From: an uncultured Dorea sp.
GTDB taxonomy: Bacteria > Bacillota > Clostridia > Lachnospirales > Lachnospiraceae
NCBI GenBank assembly: GCA_910589275.1
Contig: CAJUTH010000001.1
Location: 98,471-162,470 of the forward strand
Reading direction: 5' to 3'
Length of the DNA: 64,000 nt
Made by a program: the position numbers and the translations under genes. Positions 17,687 to 26,059 of this stretch are shown piece after piece. Under the pieces are notes generated by a model. That model was not told the origin of the DNA, ran no database searches, and saw nothing but the letters and a program-made list of their open reading frames with translations. Every line of letters starts with the position of its first letter. Position 1 is the stretch's first letter.

Positions 17687-18121
17687 ATGACAGTAACAGT
17701 GAAATTATTACTTATTGCAGCTCTGATGCTTAGCATCGTGATTCCGTTTGGAACATTTCTTCTGGGGGAAAAATCTAAGAAGCGTTATAAGAGGGCGGTT
17801 GGAGTCAATGCATTCTTTTTTTTCAGTTCATTTGTAATTGCAGGTATTATGATGTTTTCCGGAGTTCCGGTACAGGCTGCCGGCGCGGCGGAAGCTGTTT
17901 CTAACAGCGCCACCGGATTCGGATATCTGGCCGCTGCACTTTCTACCGGTTTGTCATGTGTGGGCGGCGGTATCGCCGTTGCAAGCGCGGCAAGCGCGGC
18001 GCTTGGCGCAATCAGCGAGGATTCCAGCGCTTTGGGTAAGTCGCTGATCTTCGTAGGTCTGGCAGAGGGTGTATGTTTGTACGGACTGATTATTTCTTTC
18101 ATGATTCTGGGCAGGCTTTAA
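17687..18121 (+). CDS. ntpK: V-type ATPase 1, subunit K (c-ring proteolipid, H+-type predicted)
   Basis: 144-aa proteolipid with four predicted helices. The second hairpin is a normal c-subunit hairpin with the ion-binding glutamate E127 in GLAEGVCLYGL. The first hairpin (residues 1-58) is diverged: it has no acidic membrane residue and a very basic loop (GEKSKKRYKRAVG). At the positions where Na+ enzymes carry Gln and Ser/Thr ligands, this protein has GGGIAVASA and E-G. I therefore predict H+ coupling, with one carboxylate per four helices, as in pumps rather than synthases. AAGGAGGAC precedes the ATG. Confidence 0.9.
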   Translation: MTVTVKLLLIAALMLSIVIPFGTFLLGEKSKKRYKRAVGVNAFFFFSSFVIAGIMMFSGVPVQAAGAAEAVSNSATGFGYLAAALSTGLSCVGGGIAVASAASAALGAISEDSSALGKSLIFVGLAEGVCLYGLIISFMILGRL

Positions 18122-18122
18122 G

Positions 18123-18431
18123 ATGAAGATGTATTTGATCAGTGATAATGTCGATACGCTGATAGGAATGCGGCTGGCTGGCGTGGACGGCATTGTGGTT
18201 CATGAAAAGGATGAGCTGCGGACGGCTATTGAGACAGCCATGGAGGATAAGACGGTGGGCATCATACTTCTGACGGAGAAGTTTGGAAGGGAATTTCCGG
18301 AACTTTTGGATGAAATTAAGCTGGAAAGGACGATGCCGCTCTTGATTGAGATTCCTGACAGGCACGGAACCGGACGTAAGAAAGACTTTATCACATCGTA
18401 TGTAAATGAAGCAATTGGACTGAAACTTTAG
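18123..18431 (+). CDS. V-type ATPase 1, subunit F (central stalk)
   Basis: 102-aa small Rossmann-like subunit binding D in the rotor. The N-terminus MKMYLISDNVDTLIGMRLAG and the GIILLTEKFG strand are family-typical. It starts one base after the K stop codon with no clear ribosome site, so translational coupling to K is likely. Confidence 0.88.
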   Translation: MKMYLISDNVDTLIGMRLAGVDGIVVHEKDELRTAIETAMEDKTVGIILLTEKFGREFPELLDEIKLERTMPLLIEIPDRHGTGRKKDFITSYVNEAIGLKL

Positions 18432-18455
18432 ACTGTAAAGAAGAAGGTGAGAGGC

Positions 18456-19043
18456 TTGACGATAGAAGAAAGAATTGCGCATATACAGGAAGCGGCCATG
18501 CAGGAGGCGAGACTGAAAGCGGATGCGATTACAAAGCAGCATGAAAAGATGCTGGCAAATATTTTCAACCAGCATCGGGACGAGGCGGTCCGTCAGTCGG
18601 AAGTGCGCATCCGGGGAGAGCTGATTAATGCAAGGCAGCAGCAGAACATGGCGGCGTCCAAAGCGCAGATTGAGCTGAAGCGGGAATATGGCAAGCGCCA
18701 GAAAGAGCTCAAGAAGGAGCTGTTTGAAGAGGTTGAGCGCATGCTTCAGGAATATATGAAGACGGATGCGTATGAAAAGGCGCTGGTGAAGTATATTGAG
18801 AAGGCGCTGCGCTTTGCAAATGGGGAGGAGCTTACGATTTATATTAATCCGACGGATGCGGATAAGAAAGATTATTTGGAGGAGCATACAGGCATGAAGC
18901 TTACAGTCAGCAAGGAAGATTTTGTAGGCGGCGTCCGTGCGGTTGTCCATGGGCGCAATGTACTGATTGACCATGCATACAAGGGCGCGCTTGAGAATGA
19001 ATATCAGAAGTTCTTGTTCAGGGGAGGTGTGGGCATTGGATAA
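18456..19043 (+). CDS. ntpE: V-type ATPase 1, subunit E (peripheral stalk)
   Basis: 195-aa peripheral stalk subunit. The N-terminal half is a long coiled coil (EERIAHIQEAAMQEARLK); the C-terminal globular part, with VGGVRAVVHGRNVLIDHAY, binds the top of the A3B3 head. TTG 18456 is preferred over GTG 18447, because AAGAAGGTGAG would touch the GTG but is well spaced for the TTG. It overlaps the A gene by 8 bases. Confidence 0.88.
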   Translation: MTIEERIAHIQEAAMQEARLKADAITKQHEKMLANIFNQHRDEAVRQSEVRIRGELINARQQQNMAASKAQIELKREYGKRQKELKKELFEEVERMLQEYMKTDAYEKALVKYIEKALRFANGEELTIYINPTDADKKDYLEEHTGMKLTVSKEDFVGGVRAVVHGRNVLIDHAYKGALENEYQKFLFRGGVGIG

Positions 19044-20811
19044 TATAAATACAGGCATCATTTATGGCATTAACGGGCCCGTTATCTATCTGAAGGGAAA
19101 AAGCAGCTTTAAGATGTCGGAAATGGTGTATGTAGGTGAAGAGAAACTGGTTGGCGAGGTTATTTCTCTGGATAAAGATCAGACGACGATTCAGGTATAT
19201 GAGGAGACCTCAGGCCTGAGGCCGGGAGAGAAGGTGGAGTCTTCCGGCGCGCCAGTGTCCGTAACGCTGGCTCCGGGGATTTTGAACAATATTTTTGATG
19301 GGATCGAGCGTCCTCTCGAACGGATCGCGGATACGGGCGGAGCCTTTATTACCAGAGGCGTCGCTGTGGATTCCCTGGATACAGAAAAACTGTGGCAGGC
19401 CCATCTTACGGTAGCTGTAGGCGATGTGGTGCATGGTGGAACCATTATCGCGGAGGTTCCTGAAACTAGGGCAATCGTGCATAAATGCATGGTACCGCCG
19501 GATGTGGAGACGGCTGAAGTATTGGAGGTTGTTTCTGACGGAGAATACACGATTCAGGATGTTCTGGTTAAGATAAGGCTCTCTGACGGAAATATACGAG
19601 AGCTAACTATGACTCAGAAATGGCCGATCCGTGTGGCAAGGCCGGTGAGCCAGAGGTATCCTGCAAGTATTCCGCTGGTAACCGGACAGCGTATTCTAGA
19701 TACGATGTTTCCGATTGCCAAAGGGGGAACTGCTGCGATTCCGGGAGGCTTTGGAACAGGAAAGACGATGACCCAGCATCAGATCGCAAAGTGGTCGGAT
19801 GCGGATATTATTATATACATTGGCTGCGGCGAGCGCGGTAATGAGATGACACAGGTATTGGAAGAGTTTGGCGAGCTGATTGACCCGAAATCGGGGAATC
19901 CTTTGATGGACCGTACGACGCTGATTGCTAATACCTCTAATATGCCGGTTGCTGCCCGTGAGGCATCGATCTATACGGGACTGACATTGGCAGAGTATTA
20001 CCGTGATATGGGATATGATGTGGCGATTATGGCGGACTCTACGTCCCGCTGGGCGGAGGCTCTTAGGGAGCTTTCCGGGCGTTTGGAGGAGATGCCGGCG
20101 GAGGAAGGCTTCCCGGCATATCTGGCTTCCAGACTGTCGGCATTTTATGAGCGGGCGGGGATGATGCAGACCTTAAACGGAGCTTCCGGTTCCGTATCCA
20201 TTATCGGTGCGGTATCTCCTCAGGGAGGAGATTTCTCTGAGCCGGTAACACAGAATACCAAGCGCTTTGTGCGGTGTTTCTGGGGACTGGATAAATCCCT
20301 TGCTTATGCAAGACACTTTCCGGCGATTCACTGGCTGACCAGTTACAGTGAATATACGATGGAACTGAGCAGTTGGTATGCGGATCATGTGTCGCCGAAG
20401 TTTGTAGATTACAGGAACCGTATGATGGGACTTCTGAGTCAGGAAAATAATCTGATGGAAATTGTGAAATTGATCGGCGCGGATGTGCTTCCGGACGATC
20501 AGAAGCTGGTGCTTGAGATCGCTAAAGTAATCCGTCTGGGCTTCCTGCAGCAGAATGCATTTCATAAGGATGATACCTGCGTATCCATGGAGAAACAGTT
20601 CCGGATGATGGATGTCATTTTGTATCTGTATCGGAAGAGCCGGAAGCTGGTGGCTATGGGGCATCCCATGTCGCTATTGAAGGCAGAGGGCATTTTTGAA
20701 AAGGTGATTGCTATTAAATATGATGTGCCCAATGATAATCTGCAGCTTTTGGATGTATATAAACAGGATATTGATGATTTTTATGAGCGCGTATTAGAAA
20801 AGAACGCATAG
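19036..20811 (+). CDS. ntpA: V-type ATPase 1, catalytic subunit A
   Basis: 591-aa catalytic subunit; three copies alternate with B in the head and hydrolyse ATP. Walker A GGFGTGKTM lies near residue 236 (most homologues read GPFG here), the catalytic glutamate motif GCGERGNEM follows, and the SRWAEALRELSGRLEEMP block is intact. The ~90-residue non-homologous insertion that marks A-type subunits lies before the P-loop. TTG 19036 is chosen because GGGGAGG (19021-19027) is correctly spaced; GTG 19027 is the alternative. Confidence 0.94.
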   Translation: MDNINTGIIYGINGPVIYLKGKSSFKMSEMVYVGEEKLVGEVISLDKDQTTIQVYEETSGLRPGEKVESSGAPVSVTLAPGILNNIFDGIERPLERIADTGGAFITRGVAVDSLDTEKLWQAHLTVAVGDVVHGGTIIAEVPETRAIVHKCMVPPDVETAEVLEVVSDGEYTIQDVLVKIRLSDGNIRELTMTQKWPIRVARPVSQRYPASIPLVTGQRILDTMFPIAKGGTAAIPGGFGTGKTMTQHQIAKWSDADIIIYIGCGERGNEMTQVLEEFGELIDPKSGNPLMDRTTLIANTSNMPVAAREASIYTGLTLAEYYRDMGYDVAIMADSTSRWAEALRELSGRLEEMPAEEGFPAYLASRLSAFYERAGMMQTLNGASGSVSIIGAVSPQGGDFSEPVTQNTKRFVRCFWGLDKSLAYARHFPAIHWLTSYSEYTMELSSWYADHVSPKFVDYRNRMMGLLSQENNLMEIVKLIGADVLPDDQKLVLEIAKVIRLGFLQQNAFHKDDTCVSMEKQFRMMDVILYLYRKSRKLVAMGHPMSLLKAEGIFEKVIAIKYDVPNDNLQLLDVYKQDIDDFYERVLEKNA

Positions 20812-20826
20812 AAGGGGGGAGAGGCT

Positions 20827-22236
20827 ATGGCAATAGAATATCTTGGCTTGAGCAATATTAACGGTCCTCTCGTTGTCCTTGAAGGACTTCAGGATGCGTT
20901 TTTTGACGAGATTGTTGAATTTGTAATTGATGGAAACCAGAGAAAGATGGGCCGTATTGTGGAATTAAACGATGACAAGGCGGTCATACAGGTATTTGAA
21001 GGAACAGAGAATATGTCTCTGACTAATACCCATACGAAGCTGTCCGGACATCCCATGGAGGTGGCGGTATCTCCCGATATGCTGGGAAGAACCTTTAACG
21101 GCGTGGGCGAGCCGATCGACGGGCTGGGATCCTTATTTTCTACGGATAAGAGGGATATCAACGGCCTGCCGCTGAATCCGATCCGCAGGGAATATCCAAG
21201 GAACTATATTCGTACCGGAATCTCGGCAATCGACGGGCTGACGACGTTGATCCGCGGGCAGAAGCTTCCTATTTTCTCAGGAAACGGACTTCCCCACGAT
21301 CAGCTTGCGGCGCAGATCGTAAAGCAGGCATCTCTGGGGGATGATTCCGAGGAGGAATTTGCAATTGTATTTGCGGCTATGGGCGTGAAGCATGACGTGG
21401 CGGATTTCTTCCGCAAGACCTTTGAGGAGAGCGGCGTGTCCGACCATGTATGCATGTTCCTGAATCTGGCGAACGACCCGGTGGTAGAGCGTCTGATCAC
21501 GCCGAAGGTGGCCCTTACGGTGGCGGAATATCTGGCCTTTGAGTGTGATAAGCATATTCTGGTTATCCTGACGGATATGACCTCCTTCGCGGAGGCCATG
21601 CGTGAGGTATCCTCATCCCGCGGGGAGATTCCTTCTAGAAAGGGGTATCCGGGATACCTGTACAGTGAGCTTGCGACGATTTATGAGCGCGCGGGAATCG
21701 TGCAGGGAGCGAAGGGGTCTGTGACTCAGCTTCCGATTCTGACCATGCCCAATGACGATATTACTCATCCGATTCCCGACCTTACCGGTTATATTACGGA
21801 AGGACAGGTGGTGCTGGACCGGAATCTTTATGGTCAGGGAATTTATCCGCCGATCAGCGTGTTGCCGTCACTGTCCCGTCTGATGAAGGACGGCATTGGA
21901 GAAGGATATACGAGAGATGATCATCAGGATCTGGCGAACCAGTTATTTTCTTCTTATGCAAAGGTAGGCGAGGCAAGGAATCTGGCTTCGGTTATCGGCG
22001 AGGATGAGCTGTCTGATCTGGATAAGAAGTATCTGGAGTTTGGACGGGAATTTGAGAAGCGTTACGTGGGACAGGGAATGGCAGAGAATCGGACGATACA
22101 GGATACTTTGGATCTGGGATGGGAACTTCTTCAGATTCTGCCGAGAGAAGAATTAGACCGTATTGATACGAAGATTTTAGAGAAATACAGAAAGGAGCCT
22201 TCAGATGGATCCACGGGAATTTCCGACGAAAGGTAA
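20827..22236 (+). CDS. ntpB: V-type ATPase 1, regulatory subunit B
   Basis: 469-aa non-catalytic nucleotide-binding partner of A. It lacks a P-loop (SGNGLPHDQLAAQI in its place), as expected. Conserved blocks are REYPRNYIRTGISAIDGLTT, LTDMTSFAEAMREVSSSRGE and MPNDDITHPIPDLTGYITEG. A strong AGAAGGGGGGAG site precedes ATG 20827. The last 32 bases overlap the D gene in another frame. Confidence 0.95.
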   Translation: MAIEYLGLSNINGPLVVLEGLQDAFFDEIVEFVIDGNQRKMGRIVELNDDKAVIQVFEGTENMSLTNTHTKLSGHPMEVAVSPDMLGRTFNGVGEPIDGLGSLFSTDKRDINGLPLNPIRREYPRNYIRTGISAIDGLTTLIRGQKLPIFSGNGLPHDQLAAQIVKQASLGDDSEEEFAIVFAAMGVKHDVADFFRKTFEESGVSDHVCMFLNLANDPVVERLITPKVALTVAEYLAFECDKHILVILTDMTSFAEAMREVSSSRGEIPSRKGYPGYLYSELATIYERAGIVQGAKGSVTQLPILTMPNDDITHPIPDLTGYITEGQVVLDRNLYGQGIYPPISVLPSLSRLMKDGIGEGYTRDDHQDLANQLFSSYAKVGEARNLASVIGEDELSDLDKKYLEFGREFEKRYVGQGMAENRTIQDTLDLGWELLQILPREELDRIDTKILEKYRKEPSDGSTGISDER

Positions 22237-22825
22237 TTTGATGCTGGCGAAAAATTCGCTGGCGCTTGCCCGTCAAGGCTTCGATCTGATGGATAAGAAG
22301 CGAAATGTTCTTCTGAAAGAACTGATGACCCTGATTGACGAGGCGAAGGATATACAGGAGCAGATTGATTCTACATTTACCAAAGCATACGCATGTCTGC
22401 AGCGGGCAAATATTGAGCATGGCATCAGTAAAGTGCAGGAGCTGGCATATACGGTTCCGATTGAAGATTCGATTCGTATTCAGACCAGAAGTATTATGGG
22501 AACGGAGATTCCGCTGGTAAGGTACGACGAGAAGCAGAATAATCTGACTTATTCTTTCAGCAGTACGAGAGAATCTATTGATATGGCCAGGGAGGCATTC
22601 CGTGAAGTGAAGGATCTTACGATTAAACTTTCGGAGGTGGAGAATTCCGCATACCGGCTGGCCGGCAATATCAAGAAGACCCAGAAACGGGCAAATGCAT
22701 TGAAAAATATTACCATTCCTATGTATACGGAGCTGGTGCGTAATATCAATAATGCGCTGGAAGAGAAGGAACGGGAAGAATTTACGAGGCTGAAGGTGAT
22801 TAAGAGCATGAAGAGTGCTTCGTAA
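22205..22825 (+). CDS. ntpD: V-type ATPase 1, subunit D (central rotor shaft)
   Basis: 206-aa coiled-coil shaft of the rotor. The N-terminal signature (PTKGNLMLAKNSLALARQGF, DLMDKKRNVLLKEL) and the C-terminal KKTQKRANALKNITIPMY block define the family. ATG 22205 lies inside the B gene, with AAAGGAGCC upstream. Last gene of operon 1; an intrinsic terminator follows. Confidence 0.94.
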   Translation: MDPREFPTKGNLMLAKNSLALARQGFDLMDKKRNVLLKELMTLIDEAKDIQEQIDSTFTKAYACLQRANIEHGISKVQELAYTVPIEDSIRIQTRSIMGTEIPLVRYDEKQNNLTYSFSSTRESIDMAREAFREVKDLTIKLSEVENSAYRLAGNIKKTQKRANALKNITIPMYTELVRNINNALEEKEREEFTRLKVIKSMKSAS

Positions 22826-22843
22826 GGATTTGAAAGTTTAAAG

Positions 22844-22880
22844 TGCCTGAAAATTGTGGAGAGCAATTTTCAGGCATTTT
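22844..22880 (+). terminator. Terminator of V-type ATPase operon 1
   Basis: Stem TGCCTGAAAATTG (22844-22856) / CAATTTTCAGGCA (22864-22876), 13 bp perfect, then TTTTG. Confidence 0.85.
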
Positions 22881-22893
22881 GTCTGCTGTTTTC

Positions 22894-22922
22894 TTGACGA
22901 ACAGGCATTCATTTGTTAGAAT
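22894..22922 (+). promoter_or_regulatory. Sigma-A promoter for the 23154 gene cluster
   Basis: TTGACG, 17-base spacer, TAGAAT. Directly after the ATPase terminator; expected start about 22929. Confidence 0.65.
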
Positions 22923-23010
22923 AAGGGAGTGGGAAAAATATAGGTTTATCTAGCAACTTTTTTCTTTACGAAGAAAGCTGTTAGGGACAAGCTGTATGGG
23001 GAGAGTATAT

Positions 23011-23037
23011 CTTATTGAACATTAGTAGTTCAATAAG
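23011..23037 (+). repeat. RTTAGNA-loop hairpin, copy 2
   Basis: Perfect 10-bp stem CTTATTGAAC / GTTCAATAAG around the loop ATTAGTA. Confidence 0.75.
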
Positions 23038-23044
23038 CATATCG

Positions 23045-23067
23045 TATTGAACATTAGCAGTTCAATA
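23045..23067 (+). repeat. RTTAGNA-loop hairpin, copy 3
   Basis: Perfect 8-bp stem TATTGAAC / GTTCAATA around the loop ATTAGCA. It is a tandem neighbour of copy 2, 7 bases away. Confidence 0.75.
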
Positions 23068-23153
23068 AGTATGAATTTTAGGCAGAAGGGAGCTTCTGTC
23101 TATATGACGTTGCAAAAGGGCGGCGTCAGGTAATTAATAAGGAGGAGTCTAGT

Positions 23154-24515
23154 ATGCCAGATCTAACATTCGGAGAACAAGTCAAGATCGTCTTAAGCCG
23201 GAAAGGCATGACCATCAAAGAGCTCGCAGAGATAATTGAAAAGAGAACCGGAAAGAAGATGTCCCGCCAGAATCTTACCCAGAGACTGGGGCGTGATAAT
23301 TTTCAGGAGCAGGATATGCGTATGATTGCGGAGATTTTGGAGTGTCCGTTCCGTTTGAGTATCCTTTTAGAAGGAGAAGATCCGGCGGAGGCGGAGCGGG
23401 GGGACAAGTCTAATGAACAGTCTAAACCGCAGGCGAAGCCGCAGCCAGCGACAAAGGAAAGTATACGGATTGCTAAGGCAAAGGCGCGGAAAGAAAAGAA
23501 AGCGAGAGAAGCGGAGCGCTTGGCCGAGGCAATAGAGAAGGTTCCGTCGGAAATGCGCAGAGAACCCGTTGAGAAGGAAATGACCCTGGGGGATTATCTG
23601 GACATTCATGAGGAGCTGGTACGGCAGGAAACAGAAAGACTTCCGAAGGTTTCAGAGAACGACCCTGTTTTGGAGGCGGAGGCTTTAGAAGCGGATACTT
23701 TGGGAACTGAAAGTATACATACTTCCGGGGAATCTGCAGAAAAGGATTCACAGGAAGAGAAAGAAGATTTGACCGGGACGGAGCAGGAAGAAGTCTGGGC
23801 GGAAGGAATAGATCCGGAAGAAACTGACGGGGAAGAGAAAGCGGAGAGCGGACAGACGGAAGAGGAAGTGACGGAGTCCATAGAAGATGCGGGAGAGGAA
23901 GCGCCGAAGGTGGATGTAGAGGAGCTGCTCCGTGAAATGGAAGAATTGGAAAGGGAGCGCAAGCTCTTGGAACAGCAGGTAAAGGAAGAAAAAGCAGCCA
24001 GAGAGGCCAGAGCCAGAGCGCAGGAAGAAGCGGCTCATGAGGAGAAGAGAGTTACCGGCTGGAGAGCGATGTTCCAGCGGAAGACGAAGAAAGAAAGACA
24101 GGAAGAACTTCAGGAAGAAGCGAAGATTGTAGAACAAGTAATACTCAGGGAACCTACGATGGAAGAGTTGGAGGACGACTATATTGAGTATGGCGAACCG
24201 GAGCAGGAGGCAGAAGAAATAGAGCTTCAGGAGGAGTTGGAAGAACAGAAAGCGCCGGAAGAATTGATTGAGGAATTGATGGAAGAGGAAGAGGACGCGG
24301 AAGATCTGACGATAGGAGAACTGAATCCTTTTACAGGGCATGAATATGAGACTAACAGCGTACGGATGCATCCCAAACGGATTGGTTACGTGCAGTTGTA
24401 TGACCGCAGGGATCATGGGTGGACGGATATGACAGAATGGGCGTTTCTCGGATATCAGGAACGTAAGAAAGCCTTGCTTGGAAAGGATTATGATCCGCCG
24501 ATTTATCTGGATTAG
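23154..24515 (+). CDS. Hypothetical protein: HTH-like N-terminus, acidic coiled-coil middle
   Basis: 453-aa protein, product not recognised. Residues 1-75 look like a Cro/XRE-type helix-turn-helix (FGEQVKIVLSRKGMTIKELA, MSRQNLTQRLGRDNFQEQD, MRMIAEILEC). The middle (~90-390) is extremely rich in Glu with Lys/Arg/Ala and predicted coiled coil (REMEELERERKLLEQQVKEE). The C-terminal ~70 residues are compact and non-acidic (NPFTGHEYETNSVRMHPKR, YDRRDHGWTDMTEWAFLGYQ), probably a separate conserved domain. No membrane segment. ATG 23154 follows AAGGAGGAG. The dGTPase gene begins just after the stop, so the two are probably co-transcribed. A scaffold or DNA-associated role is possible but unproven. 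Confidence 0.75.
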   Translation: MPDLTFGEQVKIVLSRKGMTIKELAEIIEKRTGKKMSRQNLTQRLGRDNFQEQDMRMIAEILECPFRLSILLEGEDPAEAERGDKSNEQSKPQAKPQPATKESIRIAKAKARKEKKAREAERLAEAIEKVPSEMRREPVEKEMTLGDYLDIHEELVRQETERLPKVSENDPVLEAEALEADTLGTESIHTSGESAEKDSQEEKEDLTGTEQEEVWAEGIDPEETDGEEKAESGQTEEEVTESIEDAGEEAPKVDVEELLREMEELERERKLLEQQVKEEKAAREARARAQEEAAHEEKRVTGWRAMFQRKTKKERQEELQEEAKIVEQVILREPTMEELEDDYIEYGEPEQEAEEIELQEELEEQKAPEELIEELMEEEEDAEDLTIGELNPFTGHEYETNSVRMHPKRIGYVQLYDRRDHGWTDMTEWAFLGYQERKKALLGKDYDPPIYLD

Positions 24516-24530
24516 GAAGGCGTGAAGGAA

Positions 24531-25961
24531 TTGAACTGGGAACAATTACTATCGGCCAGAAGGTACCGGGCCGGGGCGGCAGGCAGGAAGACTGGGAAGG
24601 CAGCGGATCTGCGGAGCGAATTTGAGAAGGATTATCATAGGATTATCGGGAGCGCTTCTTTCCGGCGTCTGCAGGATAAGACGCAGGTCTTTCCGTTAGA
24701 TAAAAGTGATTTTATTCGTACAAGACTGACACATTCGCTGGAGGTTTCTTCTTTTGCCAAGTCTCTGGGACAGAATATAGGTGAAAATATATTATCGTAC
24801 AGGAAGGATGCGGGATTTACGGTGCAGATGAAGGAAGATATCTGCAATATCCTTCAATGCGCGGGTCTGATTCATGATATTGGGAATCCGCCCTTCGGAC
24901 ATTTTGGTGAAGAAGCTATTCGGGAATGGTTTAGGGAGAACCTGCATGGGCTTATATTTCACGGACAGCCAATAGACGAAGCGCTTACGCCGCAGATGAG
25001 GGAGGATCTGTATCATTTTGAAGGGAACGCGCAGGCATTTCGTCTGGTAACGAAGCTTCATTATTTGGTGGACGAAAGAGGCATGGATTTGACTTATGCG
25101 CTTCTTAGCACGATTGTCAAATATCCGGTATCGTCTCTGGAAATAAATCCTAAAAGCGGTAATATAAAGGATAAGAAGCTGGGATATTATTATGCAGATG
25201 AAAAAATATTTTGTGAGGTTGCGGCTGCTGTCGGCGCGGAAGGATGCCGTCACCCGCTTGCGTTTGTTCTGGAGGCGGCGGATGATATCGCTTATAAGAC
25301 GGCGGATATTGAAGACGCGTTTGTGAAAGGCTTTTTGTCTTATCAGAAATTAATGGAAGAGCTTCAGGAACTGGAAGCGACCTATGCGCAGATTAGAAAT
25401 CCGTTCAGCCCATCTGTAAGACTTCAGGAAATGTATGACAGAGGAAGGAATATCCACGCAGAGAATCCGGAGGAGTATGCAATTAAAAATTGGATTGTCC
25501 GGGTACAGGGATTTTTGATTAACTGTGCAACTTTTGGATTTACTTCTCATTATCAGGAAATTATGGAGGGAACTTACCGGTACGATTTGTTTCATGGTAC
25601 ATTTGCGGAGAAACTGATGGAGCTTCTGGGAGACTTAGCATACAGGGAAGTATTTACGTCAGAGACTATTTATCGAATGGAGGTCTCTGAAAGCGTTATG
25701 ATAAATTATCTGATGGATCGGTTTATCGGAGCTGTGATTGGTTACGATGACCGGAGTCAGGAACTGGGCACGATTGACAGGCGTCTGGTATCTTTTATTT
25801 CCAGCAATTATAAAAATGCTTACCATTATCATGCGAGAGGCAGGGATGATGTGGAGAGGTTATATCTGCGTCTGCTTCTTGCGACGGATTATATCTGCGG
25901 CATGACGGACAGTTATGCGAGAAGGCTGTTTCAGGAATTGACATCAAGTATATCTTATTGA
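24531..25961 (+). CDS. dgt: Deoxyguanosinetriphosphate triphosphohydrolase (dGTPase)
   Basis: 476-aa HD-domain enzyme that hydrolyses dGTP (or other dNTPs) to the nucleoside and triphosphate, acting in dNTP pool control. Metal-binding HD motif with its partner residues: R(L)THSLEVS near residue 65, GLIHDIGNPPFGHFGEEA near 117, and EAADDIAYKTADIEDA. Length fits the family. TTG 24531 (NWEQLLSARRYR) is preferred, because AGGAAGG (24514-24520) is 10 bases upstream; the in-frame GTG 24522 is too close to it. The stop codon lies inside an RTTAGNA-loop hairpin. Confidence 0.9.
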   Translation: MNWEQLLSARRYRAGAAGRKTGKAADLRSEFEKDYHRIIGSASFRRLQDKTQVFPLDKSDFIRTRLTHSLEVSSFAKSLGQNIGENILSYRKDAGFTVQMKEDICNILQCAGLIHDIGNPPFGHFGEEAIREWFRENLHGLIFHGQPIDEALTPQMREDLYHFEGNAQAFRLVTKLHYLVDERGMDLTYALLSTIVKYPVSSLEINPKSGNIKDKKLGYYYADEKIFCEVAAAVGAEGCRHPLAFVLEAADDIAYKTADIEDAFVKGFLSYQKLMEELQELEATYAQIRNPFSPSVRLQEMYDRGRNIHAENPEEYAIKNWIVRVQGFLINCATFGFTSHYQEIMEGTYRYDLFHGTFAEKLMELLGDLAYREVFTSETIYRMEVSESVMINYLMDRFIGAVIGYDDRSQELGTIDRRLVSFISSNYKNAYHYHARGRDDVERLYLRLLLATDYICGMTDSYARRLFQELTSSISY

Positions 25962-25980
25962 ACGTTAGAAGTTCAATAAG
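25954..25980 (+). repeat. RTTAGNA-loop hairpin, copy 4 (over dgt stop)
   Basis: Perfect 10-bp stem CTTATTGAAC / GTTCAATAAG around the loop GTTAGAA. The dgt TGA stop (25959-25961) lies in the left arm. Confidence 0.75.
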
Positions 25981-26059
25981 GTTATCTTAGCGGATTAGGA
26001 ATGTTTGAACTTCGCAGTGAATAAACTGTTTTGAATACATCAGAATTGGAAGTGGCGGT

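Larger units (their letters stand above)
22826..23153 (+). other. 328-base intergenic region
   Basis: Holds the operon 1 terminator, a good promoter (22894-22922), an imperfect leader hairpin at about 22951-22984 (CTAGCA ... CTGTTAG), and two tandem RTTAGNA-loop hairpins (23011-23067). No open reading frame of note. The leader of the next gene is therefore long (~225 bases). Confidence 0.6.

Noticed and set aside
18099..19061. 320-codon minus-strand frame over V-ATPase F/E
   Set aside because: Antisense shadow of two well-supported ATPase genes.
23748..24545. 265-codon minus-strand frame, Phe/Leu-rich
   Set aside because: Mirror of the Glu/Lys-rich coding strand; apparent membrane character is an artefact.
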